Shown: positions 34,829 to 42,619 of the stretch, piece after piece
How positions within the stretch are numbered: the stretch's first letter is position 1
How the letters are laid out: the number at the start of each line of letters is the position of its first letter
Source: JAKJGA01 sp029554345
Lineage (GTDB): Bacteria > Spirochaetota > UBA4802 > JAFGJZ01
DNA: 54,924 nt
NCBI GenBank assembly: GCA_035395685.1
Contig: DAOPBR010000015.1
Span: 1-54,924, forward strand
Direction: 5' to 3'
Program-made: the position numbers and the translations under genes
The notes under the pieces: generated by a model
Seen by the model: only the letters and a program-made list of their open reading frames with translations
Told to the model about the DNA's origin: nothing
Databases searched by the model: none

Positions 34829-35317
34829 TTACTCAATTTCGTTGCCGTTTTCGTCAAGGAAGTATTCTCTGACTTTTTCGAATAATATTTCTTCTTCCGC
34901 TTCTTTAGCGGGAACATATACAGTTTCTTTCAATTCTATACGTGAGTTCGGATTACCGGAATCCATATTCTTGATAAGAATGTGAAGCTTTCTTATATAT
35001 TCGATAAGTTCATACAGTTTTTTGTTTTTTCTGTCTATTAGAATCTTTGTTTCTGAGGCGAGCTTTTTTAGAAGCATGTCTTTTTTCTTAAGTTCTCTGT
35101 TTAAGTTTTCAACAGCTTCATAATATTCTTTATTTACTTTCTTGAAATCTATCGACGCGAGGACAATTTCGCCTGTGCTTTTTTCTTTTTCAATTGAGCG
35201 TATTATTTTTCCAATTTCATCAGAAGAAAAAATGTCATCCGCGGAACTTTGAACCCATTTTTTCCCTTCTGAATCGATAAATTCCGAGGCGATGCTGTTT
35301 TTCTTTCTTCTAATCAT
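34829..35317 (-). CDS. Coiled-coil protein of unknown function
   Basis: 162 residues, not recognised. A basic N-terminus (MIRRKKNS) and a strand-like EGKKWVQSSADDIF precede a long heptad-rich coiled coil (about 60-120: VNKEYYEAVENLNRELKKKD, LLKKLASETKILIDRKNKKL). An acidic tail follows (EEEILFEKVREYF). No signal peptide or membrane helix. The gene lies about 45 bases upstream of cysS on the same strand; the interval carries two TCCGGA palindromes flanking a GGGC/GCCC pair, perhaps a weak processing hairpin. The coiled-coil character with no enzyme motif suggests a structural or regulatory role. Confidence 0.62.
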   Translation of the reverse strand: MIRRKKNSIASEFIDSEGKKWVQSSADDIFSSDEIGKIIRSIEKEKSTGEIVLASIDFKKVNKEYYEAVENLNRELKKKDMLLKKLASETKILIDRKNKKLYELIEYIRKLHILIKNMDSGNPNSRIELKETVYVPAKEAEEEILFEKVREYFLDENGNEIE

Positions 35318-35357
35318 CAGATTATATTCAAATACTCCATTGTTTTTTACAGCATTA

Positions 35358-35384
35358 AAAGGGGGCTTGCCCGTAGCCCCCTTT
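35358..35384 (-). terminator. Intrinsic terminator of the merR gene
   Basis: AAAGGGGGC and GCCCCCTTT pair across a 9-base loop (35358-35366 with 35376-35384). On the minus strand the stem is followed by TTTTAATGC. It lies 10 bases after the merR stop, which fits termination of that transcript before the coiled-coil gene. Confidence 0.75.
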
Positions 35385-35393
35385 AATTATCGG

Positions 35394-36200
35394 TCAGTTT
35401 TCTTCAATAATGAACTGAATTTCGGTAAGATACTTCTCAGGGTTTCCGCGAAAAATCATTCCAGGTCCTTTGGTGTATACCAGTCTTATCGGAATCCGTG
35501 TCTTGACTTTATTTTTTGAAATATAGTCATATATCATTGCGAAAGATTTTCCGATTTCTTCATAACGGCCCTTGTGAACAATACAAAGCACTTTACCGCC
35601 TATTAGCATGCGGCTGCCGTCGATTGCTTTTTTTACAGGGAAACCTGTTTCTATATCGGCATCCGTTTCCTTGTATTCACCGTCATAAAAAAGATTCATT
35701 CCTTTGCCGCATATATATCTTCCGGCTTTTTTTGCACATTCCGAGAAATCTTTTCCGACTTCATCATATGCGCATTTTCTTCTGACTCCAAGAAATATTA
35801 CCGGATCAATATTTTTTATGAATATTTGGCCGGTATTTCCGGCATCAATTTTTTTCATTTTCCCGTCTCCGATCGTTTTTAATATCAGATCAAGTTCTTT
35901 GTCGATCTGAGAATAGTGCTTAATTTTTGTACGTATCTCATTCTTCCGTGTAATGATCATTTCACGCATTTCATCGTCGGAAGATATGTTTTCCGTTATT
36001 GCGCGTATTTCAGCTACTGAAAACCCGAGTCTTCGCAGAAGTTTTATCGTTTCGGCTTTTTCAAGACTTTCTTTTCTGTAATAACGGTAACCCGTTTCCT
36101 CATCAATATAATCGGGTATAAGTATATTTTCTTCATCATAGTGATGAAGCGTTTTTACAGGAAGACGCGATATTTGTGAGAATTCGCCTATTTTATACAT
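35394..36200 (-). CDS. MerR-family regulator with GyrI-like effector domain
   Basis: 268 residues. The N-terminal MerR DNA-binding domain is complete: YKIGEFSQISRLPVKTLHHYDEENIL, then the wing GYRYY and the helix LRRLGFSVAEIRAI. A dimerisation coiled coil follows (about 80-112). The C-terminal half (about 120-268) is a GyrI/BmrR-type effector-binding domain, with the LVYTKGPGMIF and EIQFII strands. BmrR relatives sense cationic or multidrug ligands; the ligand here is unknown. No efflux gene is adjacent, so autoregulation is the only visible target. The start lies one base after the TAA of a leader ORF (see 36202-36249) and has only a weak ribosome site of its own, hinting at coupling. Confidence 0.88.
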   Translation of the reverse strand: MYKIGEFSQISRLPVKTLHHYDEENILIPDYIDEETGYRYYRKESLEKAETIKLLRRLGFSVAEIRAITENISSDDEMREMIITRKNEIRTKIKHYSQIDKELDLILKTIGDGKMKKIDAGNTGQIFIKNIDPVIFLGVRRKCAYDEVGKDFSECAKKAGRYICGKGMNLFYDGEYKETDADIETGFPVKKAIDGSRMLIGGKVLCIVHKGRYEEIGKSFAMIYDYISKNKVKTRIPIRLVYTKGPGMIFRGNPEKYLTEIQFIIEEN

Positions 36201-36201
36201 T

Positions 36202-36249
36202 TTATCCGTCCCATAGAAATTTTCTTTGAATCAGGCGTTGATTTGCCAT
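36202..36249 (-). CDS. Putative 15-residue leader peptide of merR
   Basis: A short reading frame MANQRLIQRKFLWDG begins at ATG 36249 behind a strong AAGGAGG (36260-36254, 4-base spacing). It ends with TAA one base before the merR ATG. The best ribosome site in the merR leader thus serves this peptide and not merR. The frame is too short to be scored by composition. It is taken as real because of the ribosome site, the close stop/start junction and the inverted repeat that covers its start codon. Leader peptides of this size control drug-resistance genes by ribosome stalling in other systems; that role is inferred here. Confidence 0.5.
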   Translation of the reverse strand: MANQRLIQRKFLWDG

Positions 36250-36291
36250 AAACCCTCCTTATGTTCAATTGTAATAAACCGGTTTATGGCA
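36244..36291 (-). promoter_or_regulatory. Inverted repeats in the merR leader (operator or RNA switch)
   Basis: TGCCATAAACC (36244-36254) and GGTTTATGGCA (36281-36291) form an 11-bp inverted repeat with a 26-base spacer. The 14-base palindrome ATAAACCGGTTTAT (36274-36287) overlaps the second arm, so the half-site ATAAACC occurs three times. In the merR transcript, arm two contains the leader-peptide ATG and abuts its AAGGAGG. A hairpin between the arms could mask that start, while the palindrome alone is an alternative fold. Confidence 0.6.
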
Positions 36292-36293
36292 TA

Positions 36294-36324
36294 TATATAA
36301 TCTCTCCTGCAGCCGGAGGGTCAA
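36294..36324 (-). promoter_or_regulatory. MerR-type promoter with 19-bp spacer and dyad operator
   Basis: Minus strand: TTGACC (36324-36319), a 19-base spacer, then TATATA (36299-36294). The spacer holds the dyad CTCCGGC-T-GCAGGAG (36304-36318, 6 of 7 matched), resembling BmrR and other MerR-family operators (CCTCC...GGAGG). The over-long 19-base spacer with a centred dyad is the hallmark of MerR-activated promoters, so merR is probably autoregulated. Confidence 0.75.
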
Positions 36325-36359
36325 TATTAAAAAATGCAAATAATTGAATTCATTTTAGC

Positions 36360-36388
36360 TTGAAATAACATATATATTGATTTAAAAT
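36360..36388 (+). promoter_or_regulatory. Sigma-70 promoter of the membrane histidine kinase
   Basis: TTGAAA (36360-36365), a 17-base spacer, then TAAAAT (36383-36388). Seven bases after the -10 comes the A of the kinase ATG, with no Shine-Dalgarno sequence, so the message is likely leaderless. Confidence 0.6.
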
Positions 36389-36394
36389 AATTCC

Positions 36395-37903
36395 ATGAAA
36401 CTTATCTCGTTCTTCACCGATAAACTTTCAGTTAAATTTGCATTAACTGTGTCAGTTATAACAATTATAGTGCTGACGGTTTCAGGCATTATTAATTTTA
36501 ATTTAAGATATAATGAAAGGAAAGAATATGCTCTTTACCGGCTGAATGCCAAGTCAAAAATATATGCTGAAAAAATTGCAGCAAAGATTGAATCAGTTCC
36601 GGTTGTTACTTTCGATAATATGTCTGAAATATTTTCGGGAAAAACAGTTCTTGGCGCCGATATCGAAATTCTAAAAACGGATTCTGAGCCGTTTAACATT
36701 TATCTTTCCAAAAATATTGCAGGTAAAATCATTAATGAAAAAGTACAGGATAAGAATATTTTTTTTACAGATGAAATATATGCCGTTTATAATTACAAGC
36801 CTCTTGCTTTGGTAAAAATATATTATTCAAACTATTCATTTGAAAGTGCTAATGCTTCATATCTCAAAAATATGTTTATAGGTATTCTTATTACAGGCGG
36901 ATTTATTCTCGTTTGTATTGCAATTGCTTTCAGATATACGGTGACTAAGCCGGTTGAATTTATCAATCATTTCGTTAGGGAAATCTCTCTCGGTGATATG
37001 AAAACTTGTGAAGTTAAAAAAACAGATGAAATAGCCCGTCTTGCAATGGGATTTAACTTCATGGTTCTCAGGCTAAAAAAAGCATTTGAGCGGCTACAGC
37101 AGCAAAATGCCGATCTTGAAGAAACAGTCAACATTAGATCAAAAGAACTTATCCAGGCCGAGAAAATGGCTTCACTTGGTGAACTCGTCGCCGGAGTTTC
37201 ACACGAGATCAATACCCCGGTCGGCATTTGTATTACTGCAGTGACTCATCTTAATTCTCTGACAAAGAATGTAATTAAATCTTTTGAATCTTCCAGTCTG
37301 ACAAAAACCGCTTTATCAAATTATATACTCGAAAGTGCAGAAACGGCTGAAATAATATATTTAAATCTGACAAAAGCTTCAGAACTGGTTCAGAGTTTCA
37401 AGCAGATTGCTGCTGACCGGGCCACATGGGAAAAAAGAAGATTTGAACTGAAGGAATATATTTCCGAAGTACTTATAAGTCTGAAACCGAAAATAAAAAA
37501 TCTGCCGCATGTAATTGAATATGATGCAACTGACGAAATTGAAATTGAGAGTTTTCCCGGAGCTTTTTCGCAGATTATAGTTAATCTTGTAATGAATTCG
37601 ATTATTCACGCATTCGATAAGAATTTCAAGGGACTCATTAGAATCAATATTGTTGAGTTGAACGGATATGTGATTTTAACATTGTCTGATAACGGCAAAG
37701 GAATTGATGAAGATAAAATAGACAGAATATTTGAACCGTTTTATACAACAAGGAGAGGACAGGGCGGAACCGGACTCGGTCTCAATATAGTTTATAATCT
37801 TGTAACCAAGACTCTGCTCGGTTCAATTCATTGCTACAGCGTCAAGGGAAAAGGCACGTCATTCGTTTTGAAGCTTCCGGCAGAACATTCGTTCAGGGGA
37901 TGA
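36395..37903 (+). CDS. Membrane sensor histidine kinase
   Basis: 502 residues. Transmembrane helix 1 is at about 15-33, an extracytoplasmic sensor covers about 35-155, helix 2 lies at about 158-180 (MFIGILITGGFILVCIAIAF) and a HAMP domain follows to about 235. A coiled coil leads to the HisKA motif LVAGVSHEINTPVG with phospho-acceptor His270. The HATPase has N-box NLVMNSIIHAF, G1 SDNGKGI, F-box IFEPFYTTR and G2 GGTGLGLNI. The HEINTP form belongs to a common kinase group that often has no linked regulator. No response regulator is adjacent, so this is an orphan here. Its end overlaps the dCMP deaminase gene by 11 bases, tail to tail. Confidence 0.92.
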   Translation: MKLISFFTDKLSVKFALTVSVITIIVLTVSGIINFNLRYNERKEYALYRLNAKSKIYAEKIAAKIESVPVVTFDNMSEIFSGKTVLGADIEILKTDSEPFNIYLSKNIAGKIINEKVQDKNIFFTDEIYAVYNYKPLALVKIYYSNYSFESANASYLKNMFIGILITGGFILVCIAIAFRYTVTKPVEFINHFVREISLGDMKTCEVKKTDEIARLAMGFNFMVLRLKKAFERLQQQNADLEETVNIRSKELIQAEKMASLGELVAGVSHEINTPVGICITAVTHLNSLTKNVIKSFESSSLTKTALSNYILESAETAEIIYLNLTKASELVQSFKQIAADRATWEKRRFELKEYISEVLISLKPKIKNLPHVIEYDATDEIEIESFPGAFSQIIVNLVMNSIIHAFDKNFKGLIRINIVELNGYVILTLSDNGKGIDEDKIDRIFEPFYTTRRGQGGTGLGLNIVYNLVTKTLLGSIHCYSVKGKGTSFVLKLPAEHSFRG

Positions 37904-38333
37904 TTGTTATTTTAATTCCGGCTTCTTTTGCCATCTCTGCAGCCAGTGGATCATTGTAAGGATTTTTTACAAAGAAATGATTTATTCCGCTGTTGATGAG
38001 CATTTTTGTGCAAATGACGCAGGGTTGATGCGTTACATAAATATCAGCGTCCTTTATTGATACTCCGTGATATGATGCTTGAATTATTGCGTTCTGTTCA
38101 GCGTGAAGCCCCCTGCATAGTTCATGTTTTTCTCCCGACGGGATGTTGTAAAGTTTTCTTATGCAGGTTTCCTCGGTGCAATGTGTAATTCCTTTTGGAA
38201 CACCGTTATATCCTGTGGTAAGAATTCTCTTATCCTTGACTATTACTGCTCCAACACTTCTTCGCACGCATGTAGAACGGGTTGCTACATCTTCAGCTAT
38301 TTTCATAAAGTAATCATTCCATTCAGGTCTCAT
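37893..38333 (-). CDS. dCMP deaminase (ComEB-like)
   Basis: Zinc-dependent deaminase of the cytidine/deoxycytidylate family, converting dCMP to dUMP for thymidylate synthesis. 146 residues. The first zinc and catalytic motif is LHAEQNAI near residue 76, the second is THQPCVICTKML near residue 105, and the N-terminal WNDYFMKIAEDVATRSTCVRRSVGAVIV is the usual family start. An extra cysteine cluster (HCTEETCIRK, ELC) may hold the second structural zinc found in some dCMP deaminases. The gene is followed on the same strand by nothing and overlaps the convergent kinase end. Confidence 0.92.
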   Translation of the reverse strand: MRPEWNDYFMKIAEDVATRSTCVRRSVGAVIVKDKRILTTGYNGVPKGITHCTEETCIRKLYNIPSGEKHELCRGLHAEQNAIIQASYHGVSIKDADIYVTHQPCVICTKMLINSGINHFFVKNPYNDPLAAEMAKEAGIKITIIP

Positions 38334-38334
38334 A

Positions 38335-38922
38335 TTATACTCCCGCGGTGAATTCCAACTCGGCTTTTACCGGCTCTTTCTTTTTTATTATGAATACGGC
38401 TTTCATTTTGGAGAAACGTTTTATGAATGAAACGATTGATTTGTTTTTTTCGCTTATCACCCCGTTTTCCTTGAGAAGGGATTCGAGTTCGTTTCTTGTG
38501 AGTTCGGATTGAAAGAGTTTTGTTTCGCCGGATTCAATATTTAGAACGGTTTTTTCCTTGCCGAATGTGAAACGTTTAATCTCTTTTCCTTCTGCGTAAA
38601 GCAGTATTTCCGATATTCCGTTTTCGAATTCAATCTGTACCGGTTCGTCGGCTTTCAAAGTGCTTATGACGTTTAATGCTCCGTCTTTGTTGATATTTGC
38701 TGTAAATCTGTATTGTACATCTCCAACATGAAAAGTTGTGGAAGTATACGGATTATCTCTCATGAAATTCAAAACAACCGCAAAAACTATTACGAGAAGG
38801 ACTATGTTGCCAATCATAAATACGCGAGAAAACTTGAACTTTTTTCCGAACCGTTCAGGCATTCTTCCCGAGCGTCTTAATTCGAGGGCTTCTTCTATTT
38901 TTGCTGAAGTTTTATATTCCAT
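38335..38922 (-). CDS. Single-pass membrane protein of unknown function
   Basis: 195 residues, not recognised. A cytoplasmic N-terminal tail of about 33 residues (with EEALELRRSGRMPERFGKKFK) leads to one transmembrane helix (about 34-54, VFMIGNIVLLVIVFAVVLNF). An extracytoplasmic beta-rich domain follows (about 60-195), with strand pairs such as VQYRFTANI, PVQIEFENGISEILLYA and a Lys/Glu-rich C-terminus. No cysteines or enzyme motif. The stop is 1 base from the dCMP deaminase start, so the pair is probably co-transcribed. It is divergent from eno. Confidence 0.68.
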   Translation of the reverse strand: MEYKTSAKIEEALELRRSGRMPERFGKKFKFSRVFMIGNIVLLVIVFAVVLNFMRDNPYTSTTFHVGDVQYRFTANINKDGALNVISTLKADEPVQIEFENGISEILLYAEGKEIKRFTFGKEKTVLNIESGETKLFQSELTRNELESLLKENGVISEKNKSIVSFIKRFSKMKAVFIIKKKEPVKAELEFTAGV

Positions 38923-38969
38923 TCATGATTCCTGCAGGATAATATTTTTGTTGCAATTATCTGAAAATA

Positions 38970-38998
38970 TTGATTTATTCCAATTAAGGTTATATATT
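38970..38998 (+). promoter_or_regulatory. Sigma-70 promoter of eno
   Basis: TTGATT (38970-38975), a 17-base spacer, then TATATT (38993-38998). The leader is about 55 bases and ends in a G-rich ribosome site, GGGGGG (39052-39057), a few bases before the ATG. Confidence 0.65.
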
Positions 38999-39060
38999 AT
39001 AAAACATCAAGCTTTTAATGCCGTGCAGTAAAAATATCAATTATTACAAGGGGGGGATTT

Positions 39061-40359
39061 ATGTATATAGAAGATATTCAGGCAAGAGAGATTCTGGATT
39101 CGAGGGGAAATCCAACCGTTGAAGTTGATGTTTCGCTTTCATCCGGCGGATTCGGACGTGCGGCTGTACCAAGCGGTGCCTCGACAGGAGCTCATGAAGC
39201 GGTAGAACTCCGCGACGGTGATACATCCCGTTATCTCGGGCGCGGTGTTCAGACTGCAGTTGATAATGTAAATAATATTATCGCTGATGCTTTGTGCGGA
39301 ATGCCGGCTGTTGATCAGATTGAAATTGACAGAGAGCTTCTTAAGCTCGACGGAACTAAAAATAAAGAAAAACTTGGAGCGAATGCGATTCTCGGTGTGT
39401 CTATGGCTGTAGCTAAAGCCGCAGCAGACAGCATGGGAATGCCGCTTTACCGTTATCTCGGCGGAATATCGGCATGTGAGCTGCCGGTGCCTATGTCAAA
39501 TATTCTGAACGGAGGTGCCCATTCTGACGCACCGATAGATCTTCAGGAATATATGATTATGCCTGTCGGAGCAAAAAATTTCAAAGAAGCTGTAAGAATG
39601 GTTGCTGAAGTATTTCATTTTTTAAAGAAGATTCTAAAAGCTGAAAATTATTCTACTGCTGTTGGCGACGAAGGCGGATATGCACCTAATTTGAAAGATA
39701 ATGAACACCCGTTGAAGATGATAATCGAAGCTGTAAATGCAGCTGGATATAAGCCTGGCAGGGATAAGGATTTTGCAATAGCACTTGATCCGGCTTCAAG
39801 TGAATTTTATGATGCTGCCAGAAAGAAATACATTTTCAAGAAAAGCAGCGGACGTGAACTTTCAAGCGAGGAGATGGTGGATTATTGGGAGGATTTGGTC
39901 GGGAAGTACCCGATCATTTCAATTGAAGACGGAATGGCCGAAGATGACTGGGACGGATGGAAAAAGCTGACTGAAAGAATCGGTAAAAAAGTACAGCTTG
40001 TGGGAGATGACCTGTTTGTTACAAATACTGAAAGGCTGAAAAAAGGAATTGATCTTGGAATTGCAAATTCCATTCTGATAAAAGTAAATCAAATCGGAAC
40101 GTTATCAGAAACTGTCGCCGCGATTGAAATGGCTAAGCGTGCGGGATATACAGCGATAGTTTCTCACCGGTCTGGTGAAACTGAAGATACTACAATTTCT
40201 GATTTGGTTGTTGCGCTTAACACGGGGCAGATTAAAACAGGTTCAGCGTCAAGAACAGACAGGGTTGCCAAGTATAACCAGCTGCTTCGCATAGAAGAGC
40301 TTCTTGATGAAAGTGCGAAATACGGCGGAAAAGGGGTTTTTTACAATATTGAAGTTTGA
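39061..40359 (+). CDS. eno: Enolase
   Basis: Glycolytic 2-phosphoglycerate dehydratase. 432 residues, full length. Conserved segments: EILDSRGNPTVEVDV at residue 9, PSGASTGAHEAVELRDGD near residue 39, the metal and catalytic region VGDEGGYAPNL near residue 201, SIEDGMAEDDW near residue 287, GDDLFVTN near residue 315 with the following KVNQIGT, and SHRSGETEDTTISDLVV near residue 367. It heads the eno-ftsB/divIC-DUF501-rnpB run. The ftsB/divIC frame opens inside its last 53 bases. Confidence 0.98.
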   Translation: MYIEDIQAREILDSRGNPTVEVDVSLSSGGFGRAAVPSGASTGAHEAVELRDGDTSRYLGRGVQTAVDNVNNIIADALCGMPAVDQIEIDRELLKLDGTKNKEKLGANAILGVSMAVAKAAADSMGMPLYRYLGGISACELPVPMSNILNGGAHSDAPIDLQEYMIMPVGAKNFKEAVRMVAEVFHFLKKILKAENYSTAVGDEGGYAPNLKDNEHPLKMIIEAVNAAGYKPGRDKDFAIALDPASSEFYDAARKKYIFKKSSGRELSSEEMVDYWEDLVGKYPIISIEDGMAEDDWDGWKKLTERIGKKVQLVGDDLFVTNTERLKKGIDLGIANSILIKVNQIGTLSETVAAIEMAKRAGYTAIVSHRSGETEDTTISDLVVALNTGQIKTGSASRTDRVAKYNQLLRIEELLDESAKYGGKGVFYNIEV

Positions 40360-40768
40360 TAACAAGGGATTTTTTCTGCTTTTGGTTCTGCTTGCAGGAA
40401 TTTATATTTTTGTTTTCGGAGAAAGCGGAATTCTTGAGCGTAGGCGTCTTTCTGCAGAAAAGTCGTATCTCGAAGGCATCAATTCTTATCTTGCCGGAGA
40501 GAACGCTTTTTTGCGTGATATTCTTGAAAATCATAAAGATGAGATATCTGAAGCGGAAAGCCGTAACCATTTTTACATTTCAAACGGAGAGAAACTCATT
40601 GCGTTTGAGAATGCATCTAAAAAAAACACTGATGTACCCAAATACGTCAGAGACAGGGAAAAGGTTGAGTTTATAAAAAATCTCCGCATTGTATGGTTTG
40701 TTGTATCAGTAATTTCACTGCTTTTTTACTTTATGAAAATAAAAAAGGAAGATTCGGATGTTCTCTGA
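40307..40768 (+). CDS. Septum formation initiator (FtsB/DivIC family), with an extra C-terminal membrane helix
   Basis: About 153 residues. A transmembrane helix (FFLLLVLLAGIYIFVFG, about 22-38) is followed by a coiled coil ERRRLSAEKSYLEGINSYLAGENAFLRDIL, the FtsB/DivIC pattern, and then a basic extracytoplasmic part. Unusually, a second hydrophobic helix (IVWFVVSVISLLFYFM) lies near the C-terminus; classical FtsB/DivIC has one. Start uncertain: ATG 40307 overlaps eno by 53 bases; TTG 40349 sits behind AAGGGG at 12-base spacing and would shorten the cytoplasmic tail. The position between eno and a DUF501 gene matches the eno-divIC-DUF501 order of actinobacteria and supports the divisome assignment. 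Confidence 0.8.
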   Translation: MKVRNTAEKGFFTILKFDNKGFFLLLVLLAGIYIFVFGESGILERRRLSAEKSYLEGINSYLAGENAFLRDILENHKDEISEAESRNHFYISNGEKLIAFENASKKNTDVPKYVRDREKVEFIKNLRIVWFVVSVISLLFYFMKIKKEDSDVL

Positions 40769-41309
40769 ATTAAAGAAAGCTGCTCCCGAGGATGCTGCTA
40801 TTGTTTCAGCTCAGCTTGGCGGAAAGAAAGCGAATCTATACGCCGTTGCCGCAAGATGCAAATATAATTATCCAACGATTGCAGTTTTTAATCCTTTTGG
40901 AGAAGACGGTGATATAAATGCAGGATTTCTTTCGACTCCGATATGGCTGACTTGTCCTTATCTTAACGATAAGCTCCATGATTTTGAGTCTCTCGGTTAC
41001 ATTACTTCCATAACGGATCTTCTAGCATCTGATCAGGAAATATTTTCAATGATGAAGGAAGCTCATGCTCATTATTATTTTTTAAGAAAAGAGCTTTTCC
41101 GGATGTGTACGGGCAATGCGCCTGGAGATGAAGTTATTAAGTATATGGACAAGGGAATAGGCGGAATGGTAAACGTCGCTTCATTGAAATGCCTTCATCT
41201 TCATTACAGTCATTACAGGTTTTGTTCATACAATGTTGCCGGAATGATAGCATCAAAACTTATAGGTGATGATACATCCTGTCATGACTGCCGATGTTCT
41301 CAACTCTGA
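40758..41309 (+). CDS. DUF501-family protein
   Basis: 183 residues. The conserved core is recognisable: AARCKYNYPTIAVFNPF near residue 30, then STPIWLTCPYLNDKLHDFESLGYI near residue 60, the hallmark of the family (W-L-T-C-P-x-L followed by an acidic helix). Later comes GIGGMVNVASLKCLHLHYSHYRFC near residue 135, with His and Cys residues that could bind metal, and a CxxCxC-like C-terminus (SCHDCRCSQL). Function is unknown. It overlaps the FtsB-like gene by 11 bases. Adjacent genes elsewhere often include a phosphatase (ppx), absent here. Confidence 0.85.
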   Translation: MFSELKKAAPEDAAIVSAQLGGKKANLYAVAARCKYNYPTIAVFNPFGEDGDINAGFLSTPIWLTCPYLNDKLHDFESLGYITSITDLLASDQEIFSMMKEAHAHYYFLRKELFRMCTGNAPGDEVIKYMDKGIGGMVNVASLKCLHLHYSHYRFCSYNVAGMIASKLIGDDTSCHDCRCSQL

Positions 41310-41323
41310 ATTTTAAAATATAA

Positions 41324-41352
41324 TTGACCTCAGACGGGCATATCCGGATTCT
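41324..41352 (+). promoter_or_regulatory. Promoter of the RNase P RNA gene
   Basis: TTGACC (41324-41329), a 17-base spacer, then GATTCT (41347-41352). The -10 is poor, but transcription would start 7 bases on at 41359, exactly the first base of the inferred P1 helix. Confidence 0.5.
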
Positions 41353-41358
41353 TTCTGT

Positions 41359-41680
<322 letters not shown>

Positions 41681-41695
<15 letters not shown>

Positions 41696-42619
41696 AAACA
41701 AAAAACCCTGCCATGTTCCGCGTCTTTTGAGCTCGTCTTCAATACCTTTCTGAACACTGCCTTTGTGAAGACCCCAGACAGGAGCAATCAAAGATTCGAT
41801 GTCTCGGTCTGCAGAGAGTCTATGAACCGTTATATACGGATTCAGCCGTTCGATAATATCGCATGTTATTGAAATGTATTCATTCATTGAAAGCAGATTG
41901 AATTTTTCTTTTTCATACATTTTTTCTGCTGGTGTGTTTTTAATCACGTGGAAATGATGAAGTTTTATGCCGTCGATTTTCATTTCATTGAAAGCAGAAA
42001 CTGAATGTATTATATCTTCATAATTTTCATGCGGTATACCGGTAATAAAATGAGCGCATACTTTTATGCCGTAGTTTTGAAGAATTTTAACGGCATTGAT
42101 GCTGTCGTCATGATTGTGATGTCTGTTTAAAAATAAAAGGGATTTATCATTTGCAGACTGCATACCGAGTTCAACCCATACTTCCGGAAGTTTTTTTAAA
42201 TAAGAAGATATCAGTTGCGATTTTTCTTCATCGATACAGTCCGGTCTTGTGCCGATCATAAGTCCGATGATGTCGGAAGAAAAAGATACGGCTTCATCAT
42301 ACATTTGTTTTAAAATTGAACTGTCGGCATATGTGTTGGTGTATGCCTGAAAATACGCTATATATTTGTGAGAACACTTTCCGCGTTTGAAGGAATCTAT
42401 TGCAGATTTCATCTGATCCGTTATGCTCAGATTTTCAGAGCACGAAGCGGCGGCAGAACCGTTTTCACAGCAGAAAATACATCCTGTATTATCCAATGTT
42501 CCGTCTCTGTTCGGACATGACATCCCGGAATTTATGGGAAGCTTTAAGATGCTGCCCTGATATTTCTCGGAAAGATAATCACCGAAAAGATTAATTCTTT
42601 TAGTAAAACTTTTCGTCAA
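41681..42619 (-). CDS. Radical-SAM protein of the YhcC family
   Basis: 312 residues, TIGR01212/YhcC type. The cluster cysteines lie in GMSCPNRDGTLDNTGCIFC near residue 33, an atypical spacing that is characteristic of this family. Further blocks are YFQAYTNTYA, GLMIGTRPDCI, VWVELGMQSANDKSL, CAHFITGIPHE and GIKLHHFHVIKNTP. The C-terminal ITVHRLSADRDIESLIAPVWGLHKG is also typical. The biochemical role of the family is not firmly established. The start is TTG, overlapping the amidase stop as TTGA. The stop lies inside the rnpB 3' end. Confidence 0.88.

Noticed and set aside
38124..38351. Open frame opposite the dCMP deaminase gene
   Set aside because: Shadow of a well-conserved gene, with no independent signals.
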